From an uncultured Erysipelotrichaceae bacterium (lineage in GTDB: Bacteria; Bacillota_I; Bacilli_A; Erysipelotrichales; Erysipelotrichaceae): DNA of 34,693 bases. The notes beneath the pieces were generated by a model that was not told where the DNA came from, made no database searches, and saw only the letters and a program-made list of their open reading frames with translations. A program made the translations under genes and the position numbers. The stretch is from assembly GCA_947036815.1 (NCBI GenBank), contig CAMQRS010000015.1:1-34693 (forward strand), written 5' to 3'. Shown one piece after another: positions 1 to 8,679 of this stretch. How positions within the stretch are numbered: position 1 is the first letter of the stretch; each line of letters starts with the position of its first letter.

Positions 1-2
1 CT

Positions 3-1262
3 TCAATTTATACAGGTCAAAGCACCACTGTATATGTTGGGGGAAGTGTAACGGGTTATGTACAGATTAGTGCAAGTAATGCGACATTGTCTACAAGTAG
101 TGTATGGGTGGAAAATAATACTCAATCTATTACAGTTACACCAAGAAGTGCAGGAAGCACAGTAGTTACCTTTACACCAAGTGGAAATGATGGATTGGTA
201 GGATCCGATTATACAACTACCTTTGATGTAAAAAATATTACGATAAATGTGAGTAATAAACCAAGTGTGCCAAATCCAGGGACACCTACACCTCCACCAG
301 CTGAAGAACAAGGAGTCGATTTATCATTAGCGTCTTTAGAAGTATCGCAAGGTGAGTTAAGTCCAAACTTTAGTTCTGAAAATTTATTATATAATGTAGA
401 TGTTGCATCAGATGTTGAAGAAATAGAAATTAATGCGAAACAAGTAGCACCTGAAGCTACGCTAAGTGGTACAGGGAATCATAAGTTGGTTGATAAAGAT
501 AATAAAATAGAAATTACAGTAAGTGATGAAAAAGGGAATACAAATGTATATATCGTTAATGTGTATAAAGAACCTAAGCCAAGTGTATTTCATGATTATG
601 GATCTAAAGAGTTAGGTGTTGTATCTCTAGATAAAGCACCTAGATTAACTGGTTTTGAAATTGTTGAAATCTCTCGTGATGATAAAAAATTCGATGCTTA
701 CCACAATACACTTAATGATTTATATGTATTGTATATGATCAATGAAGATGGGGAAAAATTATTTTATCTTTATGATATTAAAAAGGAAAAGATAACATCT
801 AAGTATGTACCAGTCGTTATACTAGGTACTAGTTATGCAGTTGTTGATGTGCCTAAAAAAATACAAGAAAAAGAAGGATTTAAATTCACTACCATTATTG
901 TAGAAGATGCAGAATATGAAGGATTAGCGTATGAAGATAAAAATTTCAAAAATTATAGTTTAATTTATTTGATGGATGAAACAGGAGATACTAATTTATA
1001 TCAGTATGAATCATCTAAAAAAACTCTTCAGTTATTTTCACAAAGTGCACCTTTGATGCAAGAAGATTACGAAAAGATGGTAAAAGATAATCAAGTATTA
1101 TTAATTGTAGCAAGTGTGTTTGGAGTATTAACGCTTCTCTCAGTACTAAGTTGTATAGGATTATTAGTAAACAAAAATAATCTTAGAAAAAAAGAAAGAA
1201 GTGCAAAGATTGCTTCAAGAAATGAATCGTTATTCGAATCTGTAGCCGAAGAAAAAAAATAA
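3..1262 (+). CDS. Membrane-anchored surface protein with cadherin-like beta-sandwich domain (5' partial)
   Basis: The reading frame is open from the first complete codon in the window, so the true start lies to the left. The visible protein begins with an Ig-like, Thr/Ser/Val-rich beta segment, followed by a Pro-rich linker (PNPGTPTPPP) and a segment starting VDLSLASLEVSQGELSP and closing near TNVYIVNVYK. That pattern matches the bacterial cadherin-like beta-sandwich family. A further globular part follows, then one hydrophobic helix near the C-terminus (LLIVASVFGVLTLLSVL) and a basic cytoplasmic tail rich in Lys and Arg. No LPXTG sorting signal is present, so anchoring is by the transmembrane helix. 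The protein is probably extracellular and involved in surface interaction, but the ligand is unknown. A terminator follows directly. Confidence 0.8.
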   Translation, partial: SIYTGQSTTVYVGGSVTGYVQISASNATLSTSSVWVENNTQSITVTPRSAGSTVVTFTPSGNDGLVGSDYTTTFDVKNITINVSNKPSVPNPGTPTPPPAEEQGVDLSLASLEVSQGELSPNFSSENLLYNVDVASDVEEIEINAKQVAPEATLSGTGNHKLVDKDNKIEITVSDEKGNTNVYIVNVYKEPKPSVFHDYGSKELGVVSLDKAPRLTGFEIVEISRDDKKFDAYHNTLNDLYVLYMINEDGEKLFYLYDIKKEKITSKYVPVVILGTSYAVVDVPKKIQEKEGFKFTTIIVEDAEYEGLAYEDKNFKNYSLIYLMDETGDTNLYQYESSKKTLQLFSQSAPLMQEDYEKMVKDNQVLLIVASVFGVLTLLSVLSCIGLLVNKNNLRKKERSAKIASRNESLFESVAEEKK

Positions 1263-1268
1263 GATAGG

Positions 1269-1297
1269 ATAAGAGGGAGTATTTCCCTCTTATTTTT
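1269..1297 (+). terminator. Rho-independent terminator of the surface protein gene
   Basis: A perfect 10-bp stem (ATAAGAGGGA paired with TCCCTCTTAT) has a GTATT loop and runs into a short T tract. It begins seven bases after the stop codon. Confidence 0.88.
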
Positions 1298-1360
1298 GTT
1301 TATAATAGTATTTTTGAGTCATATACGCTATAATAAAATGCGTTACAAACGAGGGCTAAA

Positions 1361-1663
1361 ATGAAATTAAAGTACATAGATAAAAGGCAATATAGTAGTG
1401 TACAAGAAATGATTCAACAAAAGGATCAATTATTTATGCAACTTAGCATAGATGAGATTATTGAGGAATTAAATCAAAATCACATCACTGTATGCAAACT
1501 TGATATAAAACAATTGCTTAAGCAGTATGAAGTAGATGAAGTAATAGAACATTACCATACTATACACGATGTACCATTAGATGAATTAGCATCAAAGATG
1601 CAAACATTTGATGATGATGCTATTGTGTATTTAATAAATAAAATTATCAATGAAGATAATTAG
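1361..1663 (+). CDS. Small protein of unknown function upstream of ygiQ
   Basis: A 100-residue, mostly helical, charged protein starts at an ATG preceded by GAGGG. It has no signal peptide, no membrane segment and no cysteine pair or other motif I recognise apart from a single Cys. The acidic C-terminus ends IINEDN. It ends nine bases before the next start, and the AGGAGG of ygiQ lies in that gap, so the two genes are almost certainly co-transcribed. A TATAAT lies upstream at 1329-1334, but I find no convincing -35. It is probably cytoplasmic. I do not recognise the family, and the function is unknown. Confidence 0.7.
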   Translation: MKLKYIDKRQYSSVQEMIQQKDQLFMQLSIDEIIEELNQNHITVCKLDIKQLLKQYEVDEVIEHYHTIHDVPLDELASKMQTFDDDAIVYLINKIINEDN

Positions 1664-1672
1664 GAGGAATAT

Positions 1673-3562
1673 ATGAGTGAATTTTTACCTATAAATAAAA
1701 AAGAAATGTTGGAAAGAGGTTGGGAACAACCTGATTTTGTATACGTATCTGGAGATGCTTACGTGGATCATCCCTCTTTTGGAGCAGCAATCATTACGAG
1801 AGTACTGGAAAGTCACGGATATAAAGTTTGTTTTTTATCGCAACCAAATTGGAAAAACAAAACAGATTTCATGCAGTTTGGTAAACCAAGACTAGGATTC
1901 TTTGTATCTAGTGGAAATATTGATAGTATGGTAAATCACTATTCAGTTTCTAAAAAAAGAAGAAAGAAAGATAGTTATACACCAAATGCAGAGATGGGAA
2001 AAAGACCAGATAGAGCGACTATTGTTTATTCGCAAATGATACGACAAGCATACCCGGACACGAGTATTATTGTTGGAGGAATAGAAGCAAGTCTTAGACG
2101 TTTATCTCATTATGATTATTGGGATGATAGTGTGCGTAAGTCATTAATTATTGATGCGAATGCAGATTTACTATTGTATGGAATGGGAGAAAACAGTGTT
2201 ATTGAAGTAGCGGATGCACTAAATAGTGGAATGGATGTACAAGATATTACATACTTAGATGGTACCGTATTTAAGACTAAAGATGTATCTTTAGCATATG
2301 AACCACTTGTCTTACCTGCATACGAAGAAATAATTAAAGATAAAAAGCTATATGCGAAAAGTTTTCACACACAATATTTGAACACCGATCACTTTACTGC
2401 TAACACATTAGTTGAACCGTATCAAGGTTGGTATGTTGTTCAAAATAAACCGAATCGTCCATTGGAACAAAATGAATTCGATCGTGCATATGCGCTACCT
2501 TATACTAGAGAAGTACACCCAAGCATAGAAGCAATAGGACATGTGCCTGCCATTGATGAAGTTAAGTTTTCCCTAATTAGTAATCGTGGTTGTTTTGGAG
2601 CGTGTAACTTTTGTGCACTAACCTTCCACCAAGGACGAATTATTCAAAGTAGAAGTCATGAAAGTATTATAAGTGAAGCTAAAAAAATGATATGGGATCC
2701 AAACTTCAAAGGATATATCCATGATGTAGGAGGACCTACAGCGAACTTTAGAAAAACATCATGTGCAAAACAAGCAACTCATGGAGTGTGTCAAGCAAGA
2801 CAATGTTTATGGCCTAAACCATGTGATAACTTGACGGTAGACCATTCAGATTATTTAAGCTTACTAACAAAACTAAGAGAACTTCCCAATGTTAAAAAAG
2901 TATTTGTACGTAGTGGAATACGTTACGATTACTTAATGTATGATCGTGACGAAACCTTCTTTAGAGAGTTAGTACAACATCATATTAGTGGGCAATTAAA
3001 AGTTGCACCTGAACATATTAGTGATCGTGTATTAGAAAAAATGGGGAAACCAGGAAACGGGTTGTACCAAAAATTTGCTGACAAATATTATAAGATTAAT
3101 GCTGAATATTCTAAAAATCAATATTTAGTTCCTTATTTAATGTCTTCTCATCCTGGTAGTGATTTAAACGCAGCGATCGAGTTAGCAGAATACTTAAGAG
3201 ATATTAAACATCAACCAGAACAAGTACAAGATTTCTATCCAACACCTGGTACCTTAAGTACTGCAATGTACTATACAGAAATGGATCCTAGAGATTATAC
3301 TAAAGTATATATACCGAAGACGGCTGAAGAAAAAGCAATGCAAAGAGCATTGATGCAATATCGTAATCCGAAGCATTATGCAATTGTTCATGCAGCACTT
3401 GTAAAAGCGAATCGTAAAGACTTGATTGGACATGAAGTACATTGTTTGATTAGACCAAAACATAACCCGAATTCAAATTATCGTCCGTACCAAAATTTTA
3501 AAAGAAAAGAAAATAAAACAAATACGACACAAGCACCAAGTAATGCACCACACAAACGCTAA
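1673..3562 (+). CDS. YgiQ family radical SAM protein
   Basis: This 629-residue protein matches the YgiQ (UPF0313) family in length and sequence. The radical-SAM cluster motif is CFGACNFC, with Cys307, Cys311 and Cys314 placed to bind the 4Fe-4S cluster and S-adenosylmethionine. The N-terminal part (VYVSGDAYVDHPSFGAAI) and the later segments GGIEASLRRLSHYDYWD and VAPEHISDRVLEKMGKP are typical of the family. A second Cys-rich stretch follows the SAM core (CAKQATHGVCQARQCLWPKPC). The tail is basic and polar. The start is set by AGGAGG six to eight bases upstream. The reaction catalysed by YgiQ proteins is not established to my knowledge. The gene ends inside a terminator hairpin. Confidence 0.93.
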   Translation: MSEFLPINKKEMLERGWEQPDFVYVSGDAYVDHPSFGAAIITRVLESHGYKVCFLSQPNWKNKTDFMQFGKPRLGFFVSSGNIDSMVNHYSVSKKRRKKDSYTPNAEMGKRPDRATIVYSQMIRQAYPDTSIIVGGIEASLRRLSHYDYWDDSVRKSLIIDANADLLLYGMGENSVIEVADALNSGMDVQDITYLDGTVFKTKDVSLAYEPLVLPAYEEIIKDKKLYAKSFHTQYLNTDHFTANTLVEPYQGWYVVQNKPNRPLEQNEFDRAYALPYTREVHPSIEAIGHVPAIDEVKFSLISNRGCFGACNFCALTFHQGRIIQSRSHESIISEAKKMIWDPNFKGYIHDVGGPTANFRKTSCAKQATHGVCQARQCLWPKPCDNLTVDHSDYLSLLTKLRELPNVKKVFVRSGIRYDYLMYDRDETFFRELVQHHISGQLKVAPEHISDRVLEKMGKPGNGLYQKFADKYYKINAEYSKNQYLVPYLMSSHPGSDLNAAIELAEYLRDIKHQPEQVQDFYPTPGTLSTAMYYTEMDPRDYTKVYIPKTAEEKAMQRALMQYRNPKHYAIVHAALVKANRKDLIGHEVHCLIRPKHNPNSNYRPYQNFKRKENKTNTTQAPSNAPHKR

Positions 3563-3580
3563 GTAATTAGCGTTTTTTTT
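3555..3580 (+). terminator. Terminator overlapping the ygiQ stop codon
   Basis: A perfect 8-bp stem, AACGCTAA paired with TTAGCGTT, with loop GTAA, is followed by a T tract. The TAA stop codon of ygiQ is the end of the left arm. Confidence 0.9.
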
Positions 3581-3584
3581 GAAT

Positions 3585-3613
3585 TTGTATATATCATTTA
3601 TTTATTGTATACT
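3585..3613 (+). promoter_or_regulatory. Sigma-A-type promoter of proBA
   Basis: A -35 box TTGTAT (3585-3590) and a -10 box TATACT (3608-3613) are separated by 17 bases. The promoter lies between the ygiQ terminator and proB. Confidence 0.65.
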
Positions 3614-3640
3614 AAGGATTAATAAATTAGGAGGTAGTTT

Positions 3641-4411
3641 ATGAATCAGACTATTGTTATAAAAGTAGGAAGCAGCACAATAACGCATGAAACAGGACTG
3701 CTAAACCTAAGAAAAATAGAATTATTGGCACAGGTATTAAGTGATTTAAATAACTTTGGATATAATATAGTATTAGTGAGTAGTGGTGCGATAGCGGCAG
3801 GTAGAGGAAAAATGAAACTTACGGAGCGCCCTGACACATTACCAAAGAAACAAGCGATTGCTTCGATTGGTCAATGTGAATTGATGTATATTTATGATAA
3901 GTTTTTCTCACAATATTCTAAAGTAGTAGCACAAATGTTATTGACTAAAAGGGTAATGGTAGATCCACAATTAAGAGAAAACGCAACAAATACAATACAT
4001 ACGTTATTGTCTTATCATGCGATTCCAATCATTAATGAAAATGATAGTGTAGCTACAGATGAAATTATTTATGGAGATAATGATACGTTAAGTGCCATCA
4101 CCGCAAAATTAATTAAAGCTGATTTATTAATCATACTATCTGATATCGATGGGTTATATGATAAGAATCCAAATTTACATGAAGATGCAGTATTCATTCC
4201 CGTCGTTGAAGAAATTAACGAAACTATTGAAAACATGGGAACAGATAGCGTTAGTAATGTAGGCACTGGAGGAATGCACACGAAAATACAAGCTGCAAAA
4301 ATTGCGACTGAAGCAGGTTGTGATATGGTAATTGCAAGCGGTAAAGATATTCGTATTTTATATGATGTTTTAGATGGAAAAGCAGTAGGAACTTTATTTA
4401 AGGGGAAATAA
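3641..4411 (+). CDS. proB: Glutamate 5-kinase (short form without PUA domain)
   Basis: ProB phosphorylates L-glutamate with ATP to gamma-glutamyl phosphate, the first step of proline synthesis. The amino-acid-kinase fold is shown by KVGSSTIT at the N-terminus, SSGAIAAGRGKM (substrate and phosphate loop), INENDSVAT and the late GTGGMHTKIQAA motif. At 256 residues it contains only the kinase domain; many bacterial ProB proteins are about 370 residues because of a C-terminal PUA domain, which is absent here. The start follows AGGAGG. It ends four bases before proA, which supplies the next enzyme. Feedback inhibition by proline is usual in the family, but its strength in this short form cannot be read from the sequence. 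Confidence 0.95.
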   Translation: MNQTIVIKVGSSTITHETGLLNLRKIELLAQVLSDLNNFGYNIVLVSSGAIAAGRGKMKLTERPDTLPKKQAIASIGQCELMYIYDKFFSQYSKVVAQMLLTKRVMVDPQLRENATNTIHTLLSYHAIPIINENDSVATDEIIYGDNDTLSAITAKLIKADLLIILSDIDGLYDKNPNLHEDAVFIPVVEEINETIENMGTDSVSNVGTGGMHTKIQAAKIATEAGCDMVIASGKDIRILYDVLDGKAVGTLFKGK

Positions 4412-4415
4412 TAAG

Positions 4416-5657
4416 ATGGAACTAATACAAAAAGCAAAACAGATTAAAGAATCTTCTTATGAATTATTGGCAGCCTCAACATATACTAAAAATGAGGCAC
4501 TAAAAGCAATCGCTAATCAAATTAATGAAGATAGAAAAATCATCTTAGAAGCGAATCAATTAGATGTTGAATTCGCTCATAAAAATAGTAAAAGTAGTTC
4601 TTTTATAGATCGCTTAACACTGAATGAAGCACGTATCAATGATATTATTGATGGAGTGAATCAAGTAGTTTGTTTAGAAGACCCAGTAGGAAAAGTGATT
4701 GATAGTTGGGATAAAGAACAATTACAATTTAAGAAAATAAGTGTACCTATTGGAGTTATTGGGATTATCTATGAAGCTAGACCGAATGTAAGTGTGGATG
4801 CCGCTTGTTTATGTTTAAAAAGTGGAAATGCTTGTTTTTTAAGAGGAAGTAAAGATACCATTCATTCAAATATAGCGCTAGTGGAAACGATGAAACGGGC
4901 CCTATCAAAGGCCAACTTAAATACGAATTGTATTCAATTATTGGAAGATACATCTAGAGAAATAGCGTTAGAATTTATGAAATTAAATCAATATTTAGAT
5001 TTATTAATACCGAGAGGTAGTGCTAGCTTAATTAAGCATTGTGTAGAAAACGCAAGTGTACCTATTATTGAAACAGGAAGTGGTAATTGTCATGTATATG
5101 TAGATGATAAGGCAAATTTTGATAAAGCGATTGCCATTATCATAAATGCAAAAACGCAACGCGTAAGTGTATGCAATGCTTGTGAAAGTGTATTGATTCA
5201 TAAAGATATTCTAACGCAATTCTTACCGTTATTAGTAACTGAGTTAAAAAAACATAATGTGATTATTCATGCATGCAGTGAATGTGTGCAGATTGACTCT
5301 AAGTTACTACTAGCTAGTGAAGAAGACTATGCGTGTGAATACTTAGGATTAGAAATAAGCATAAAAAGTATAAGTGATGTGAAACATGCAATAACTCATA
5401 TTAATACATACCACACCATGCATAGTGATGTGATTGTGAGTGAAGATGAGAACCATATCAATCTGTTCAGTCTATTAGTAGATAGTGCTTGTGTATATGT
5501 GAATGCATCGACACGTTTTTCGGATGGGAATGAATTTGGATTCGGCGCAGAGATTGGAATTTCAACGCAAAAAATCCATGCTAGAGGACCGATGGGACTA
5601 AACGAATTAACTTCTTATAAGTATATTATTAGTGGAGATGGAACGATTAGAAAATAA
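4416..5657 (+). CDS. proA: Gamma-glutamyl phosphate reductase
   Basis: ProA reduces gamma-glutamyl phosphate to glutamate 5-semialdehyde with NADPH. The semialdehyde cyclises to the substrate of ProC, which is not in this window. The 413-residue protein has the aldehyde-dehydrogenase-like family signatures: IGVIGIIYEARPNVSVDA in the nucleotide-binding half, the catalytic cysteine in RVSVCNACE (Cys253) and the C-terminal DGNEFGFGAEIGIST and ARGPMGLNELTSYKY segments. Its ribosome binding site (AAGGGGA) overlaps the end of proB, so the two genes should be translationally coupled. A second Cys (Cys256) lies close to the catalytic one; many relatives have Ala there. Confidence 0.95.
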   Translation: MELIQKAKQIKESSYELLAASTYTKNEALKAIANQINEDRKIILEANQLDVEFAHKNSKSSSFIDRLTLNEARINDIIDGVNQVVCLEDPVGKVIDSWDKEQLQFKKISVPIGVIGIIYEARPNVSVDAACLCLKSGNACFLRGSKDTIHSNIALVETMKRALSKANLNTNCIQLLEDTSREIALEFMKLNQYLDLLIPRGSASLIKHCVENASVPIIETGSGNCHVYVDDKANFDKAIAIIINAKTQRVSVCNACESVLIHKDILTQFLPLLVTELKKHNVIIHACSECVQIDSKLLLASEEDYACEYLGLEISIKSISDVKHAITHINTYHTMHSDVIVSEDENHINLFSLLVDSACVYVNASTRFSDGNEFGFGAEIGISTQKIHARGPMGLNELTSYKYIISGDGTIRK

Positions 5658-5666
5658 CTAATAAGG

Positions 5667-5703
5667 CAGTCGCTTGTGTTACATACACGTGGCTGTTTTT
5701 TTT
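5667..5703 (+). terminator. Terminator of proBA
   Basis: The stem pairs CAGTCGC with GTGGCTG (two G-U pairs), then a two-base bulge, then GTGT with ACAC around the loop TACAT. A run of eight T residues follows. Confidence 0.75.
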
Positions 5704-5732
5704 AGTAAAAATTGGATATAATATGAAAATGG

Positions 5733-5761
5733 TAGACATTGTATTTTATATTGCATATAAT
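5733..5761 (+). promoter_or_regulatory. Promoter of the glmS ribozyme and gene
   Basis: A -35 box TAGACA (5733-5738), a 17-base spacer and a perfect -10 box TATAAT (5756-5761) place the transcript start near 5768, about 28 bases before the ribozyme cleavage site. Confidence 0.7.
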
Positions 5762-5789
5762 AGGTTAAGTTATTATTCTTAATCCAATA

Positions 5790-5925
5790 ATAATTAGCGC
5801 CAGGGCATATTGATGTTGACGAGGTGAACAGTTATCGAAATATTCGGCGGGTACTGTTCCGGTTAAGTGAATCGCAAGAAATAATACAGAGGCAAGATAA
5901 TAGGGCTTAAAAATTATTTCATCAC
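5790..5925 (+). promoter_or_regulatory. glmS ribozyme (glucosamine-6-phosphate riboswitch)
   Basis: This leader carries the conserved core of the glmS self-cleaving ribozyme: AGCGCC at the cleavage site (A5796/G5797), then GACGAGG followed by TTATCGA, then TTCGGCGGG and TCCGGTTAAG, in the family's order and spacing. A perfect 8-bp helix, GAAATAAT (5878-5885) with ATTATTTC (5913-5920), closes a later domain as expected for P3. In characterised members, glucosamine-6-phosphate is the cofactor for cleavage, and the cut mRNA is then degraded, giving product feedback on GlmS. The glmS gene follows about 65 bases downstream, confirming the assignment. The outer limits are approximate. Confidence 0.95.
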
Positions 5926-5989
5926 TCCTTTTTTTATAATGGAAACATGGTTTTTATTATGCAAAAAATACACAAGGAGGATGATTTTT

Positions 5990-7807
5990 ATGTGTGGTAT
6001 AGTGGGATATGTAGGGAAAAATAAAAATGCGATGAAAGTGCTAATGGATGGATTACAATGCTTAGAATATCGAGGATATGATTCAGCGGGAATCGCAATC
6101 CTTCAAAATGAAACGATTGAAATAATTAAATCAAAAGGAAAAGTAAGTAGCTTAAGCCATAAATTAAAGGCAAAAGGAATAGTGGAAAGTGAATTGGGTA
6201 TTGCACATACAAGATGGGCAACGCATGGAATTCCAAATGAGATAAACTCACATCCACATCGACAGGGGAGTGTCACTTTAGTTCATAATGGAATTATAGA
6301 AAACTACACACAACTGAAGGCGGATCTAGTCCTACAAGGATATAGCTTTACTTCGGATACAGATAGTGAGGTGGCATGTGGAGTCATTGATTCGCTGTAT
6401 AAACAATACAGGGATAAACACAAAACATTGCAACAGGCGAACGCTATGTTTAGAGGGAGTTTCGCATTTGCGATTGTGTTTGATGATGATATCAAAACAC
6501 TATATGCCATGAGAAGAAATTCACCACTCATTGTAGCGTTTAAAGAAGACGAAATTTATGTTGCTAGTGATGTTCCTGCGATATTGAAATATACAAATAA
6601 GTATACATTACTTGAACAAGATGAATATGCAGTTCTAACGAAGCATGAGGTTGAAATATATAGCTTACAAGGAACTCGTAGAGAGTATGAAATAAAAACT
6701 GCGGCAATGGAAGTTGTCGATATTCAAAAAGAAGGGTTTGATCATTTCATGTTAAAGGAAATTCACGAAGAACCAAAAGTTGTGAGTGAAACAATGCGTT
6801 TTTATCTAGGAGATGGAATAAGTGACTTGATGTCAAGACTTCCTGACTTATCAATATACAAAGAATTGTATATGATAGGATGTGGAAGTGCTATGTATGC
6901 ATGTATGGTTGCAAAAAGTCTAATTGAATCTAAGGCGAGAATTAAGGTAGAACTAGAGGTAGCTAGTGAATTTAGGTATAAGAATCCTATCTTAACGAAG
7001 GAAACACTCGTTATTGTAGTTTCACAAAGTGGAGAAACTGCGGATACACTTGCGAGTTTACAACTTGCCAAAGAAAATAACGTTGATACATTAGCAATTG
7101 TAAATGTAGTAGGGAGTAGCATAGCTAGAGAAGCTAAATATGTATGTTATACACTAGCGGGACCTGAAATTGCAGTTGCTACAACAAAGGCATATTGCAC
7201 TCAAGTGGCACTGCTATCATTGATTGGATTATCATTTAGTGTCATCTATCAAAAGGTATCAAAAAAAGAAATAGAAGAAATCATTAATGAAATAAAAAAT
7301 ATTGAAAATACACTCTCAAACGTAGTGAATGATGGACAATATGAAGTGGCAGCTAAGATTATATCTAAGTTTTCGAATGTATTCTTTATTGGTCGAGGCA
7401 TAGATTATGCATTGTGTATGGAAGCATCTTTAAAGCTAAAAGAAATTTCATATATTCATTCAGAGGCATATCCAGCAGGTGAACTAAAACACGGAACTAT
7501 TTCACTAGTAGAAAAAGGAACACCTGTCATAGCGATAATTACACAACAAAACATATTAGAAAAAATGATAAGTAATATGAAAGAGGTAAAAGCACGAGGT
7601 GCAAGTATTATCGTAATTGCAAGTGAAGATTTAGAAGTCGATTTAGATATTTTTGATTATCGCATTACGATACCTAAATCAAACTCGTATCTACAAGCAA
7701 TTACCGCAATAGTACCACTTCAATTATTATCTTATCAAGTGGCGATGTTAAAGGGATGTGACATAGATCAACCTAGAAATTTAGCAAAATCAGTGACGGT
7801 TGAATAA
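5990..7807 (+). CDS. glmS: Glutamine--fructose-6-phosphate aminotransferase (isomerizing)
   Basis: GlmS makes glucosamine-6-phosphate from fructose-6-phosphate and glutamine, the entry step to peptidoglycan amino sugars. The start at 5990 is chosen because it gives MCGIVGYVG, in which Cys2 becomes the N-terminal nucleophile after Met removal, and because AAGGAGG lies nine bases upstream. An earlier in-frame ATG at 5939 would bury that Cys and is rejected. The 605-residue protein has the class II glutaminase domain (about 1-230, with EYRGYDSAG, HTRWATHG and HNGIIENY), then two SIS sugar-isomerase domains (GCGSAMYAC, SQSGETADT, GRGIDY) and the conserved end PRNLAKSVTVE. Control is by the ribozyme upstream. 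It is monocistronic, with its own terminator. Confidence 0.97.
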   Translation: MCGIVGYVGKNKNAMKVLMDGLQCLEYRGYDSAGIAILQNETIEIIKSKGKVSSLSHKLKAKGIVESELGIAHTRWATHGIPNEINSHPHRQGSVTLVHNGIIENYTQLKADLVLQGYSFTSDTDSEVACGVIDSLYKQYRDKHKTLQQANAMFRGSFAFAIVFDDDIKTLYAMRRNSPLIVAFKEDEIYVASDVPAILKYTNKYTLLEQDEYAVLTKHEVEIYSLQGTRREYEIKTAAMEVVDIQKEGFDHFMLKEIHEEPKVVSETMRFYLGDGISDLMSRLPDLSIYKELYMIGCGSAMYACMVAKSLIESKARIKVELEVASEFRYKNPILTKETLVIVVSQSGETADTLASLQLAKENNVDTLAIVNVVGSSIAREAKYVCYTLAGPEIAVATTKAYCTQVALLSLIGLSFSVIYQKVSKKEIEEIINEIKNIENTLSNVVNDGQYEVAAKIISKFSNVFFIGRGIDYALCMEASLKLKEISYIHSEAYPAGELKHGTISLVEKGTPVIAIITQQNILEKMISNMKEVKARGASIIVIASEDLEVDLDIFDYRITIPKSNSYLQAITAIVPLQLLSYQVAMLKGCDIDQPRNLAKSVTVE

Positions 7808-7829
7808 TAGACTACGTTATTCAAATAGG

Positions 7830-7852
7830 AAAAGGAGCTTGCTCCTTTTTTT
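7830..7852 (+). terminator. Terminator of glmS
   Basis: The stem AAAGGAGC paired with GCTCCTTT, with loop TT, runs into seven T residues. Confidence 0.88.
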
Positions 7853-7899
7853 GCTTTTATTTGAAAAATAGTTTACACTATGTGAAAGAAGGTGGCTTT

Positions 7900-8610
7900 A
7901 TGAATTTTAAGAAGAAAGTATTGTTTGCGAAAATAGCATCTGTTTTATGTATTCTCGTTTTATGTTTAACGAGTTTAGATATGCTCTCTTTTCAAACTTC
8001 GTTTTATGAATATGAATTTAAACAATTAAATACATCACAACGTATAGGTATGTCTGAAGCTGATTTAACAGAGTCGATAGATGTATTATTAACATATATT
8101 CGTGGAGATGAGAATGATTTAAATATTGAATTTGAGGTAGAAGGTGAAGTAAGAGCAATTTATAGTGATGATGAAATATCACATATGAAGGATGTTAAAA
8201 ACTTATATGAGAGTGCCATGATTGTTAGAAATGGATCTTGTATTGGATTGTTATTCCTGTTTATTATTTTACTTGTAGATAATAGAAAAGAAATTGTTGA
8301 AGTGTGTACCTATGCATATATTCGTGTATATACTGCATTCTTATTTCTTTTAAGTGCTTTGTTGTTGTATGCAACTATTGATTTTACTGCAGTATGGACA
8401 ATGTTTCACAAGTTGTTATTCACAAATGATTTGTGGTTAATGGATGCCAATACAAGTTTAATGATTCAAATGTTAGAAGAGAAAGTGTTTTTTGATTTAG
8501 TATTTATGGTGCTGGGAGTATTCGCATTCATAAGCTTATCTATCTATATGTATAGTTTTTATTACCAAAGAAAATTACTTAAAAGAGGTGCTTTAGACGA
8601 AATAAATTAA
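7900..8610 (+). CDS. DUF1461 / TIGR01906 family integral membrane protein
   Basis: The 236-residue product has an N-terminal hydrophobic helix (KIASVLCILVLCLTSLDML), a polar extracytoplasmic segment, then three more membrane helices (around GLLFLFIILLV, YTAFLFLLSALLLYATI and LVFMVLGVFAFISLSIYMY) and a short basic tail. Two family marks are visible: GMSEADLTESIDVLLTYI after the first helix, and FHKLLFTNDLWLMD near residues 169-182, before the last helix. The start at 7900 is preferred over a TTG at 7861 because AAGGTGG lies five bases upstream. The family is of unknown function. It stands between glmS and ilvE without obvious functional linkage. Confidence 0.85.
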   Translation: MNFKKKVLFAKIASVLCILVLCLTSLDMLSFQTSFYEYEFKQLNTSQRIGMSEADLTESIDVLLTYIRGDENDLNIEFEVEGEVRAIYSDDEISHMKDVKNLYESAMIVRNGSCIGLLFLFIILLVDNRKEIVEVCTYAYIRVYTAFLFLLSALLLYATIDFTAVWTMFHKLLFTNDLWLMDANTSLMIQMLEEKVFFDLVFMVLGVFAFISLSIYMYSFYYQRKLLKRGALDEIN

Positions 8611-8621
8611 CTTGTCTTAAG

Positions 8622-8650
8622 TTGCATTTTCTAGTAAAAAGTAGTATATT
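8622..8650 (+). promoter_or_regulatory. Promoter of ilvE-maf
   Basis: A -35 box TTGCAT (8622-8627), a 17-base spacer and a -10 box TATATT (8645-8650) place the start near 8657, just upstream of the AAAGGGG ribosome binding site. There is no room for a T-box or other leader. Confidence 0.65.
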
Positions 8651-8679
8651 AATAAAAAAATGAAACAAAGGGGTACAAC

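Noticed and set aside
4069-4437. Minus-strand frame of 122 codons opposite proB/proA
   Set aside because: It is antisense to well-conserved coding sequence with clear family motifs, and its product has no recognisable features. The same applies to the minus frames at 26235-26576 and 34215-34610.
8640-8679. A T-box or other amino-acid-sensing leader before ilvE
   Set aside because: Only about 23 bases separate the predicted transcript start from the start codon, too short for a riboswitch.
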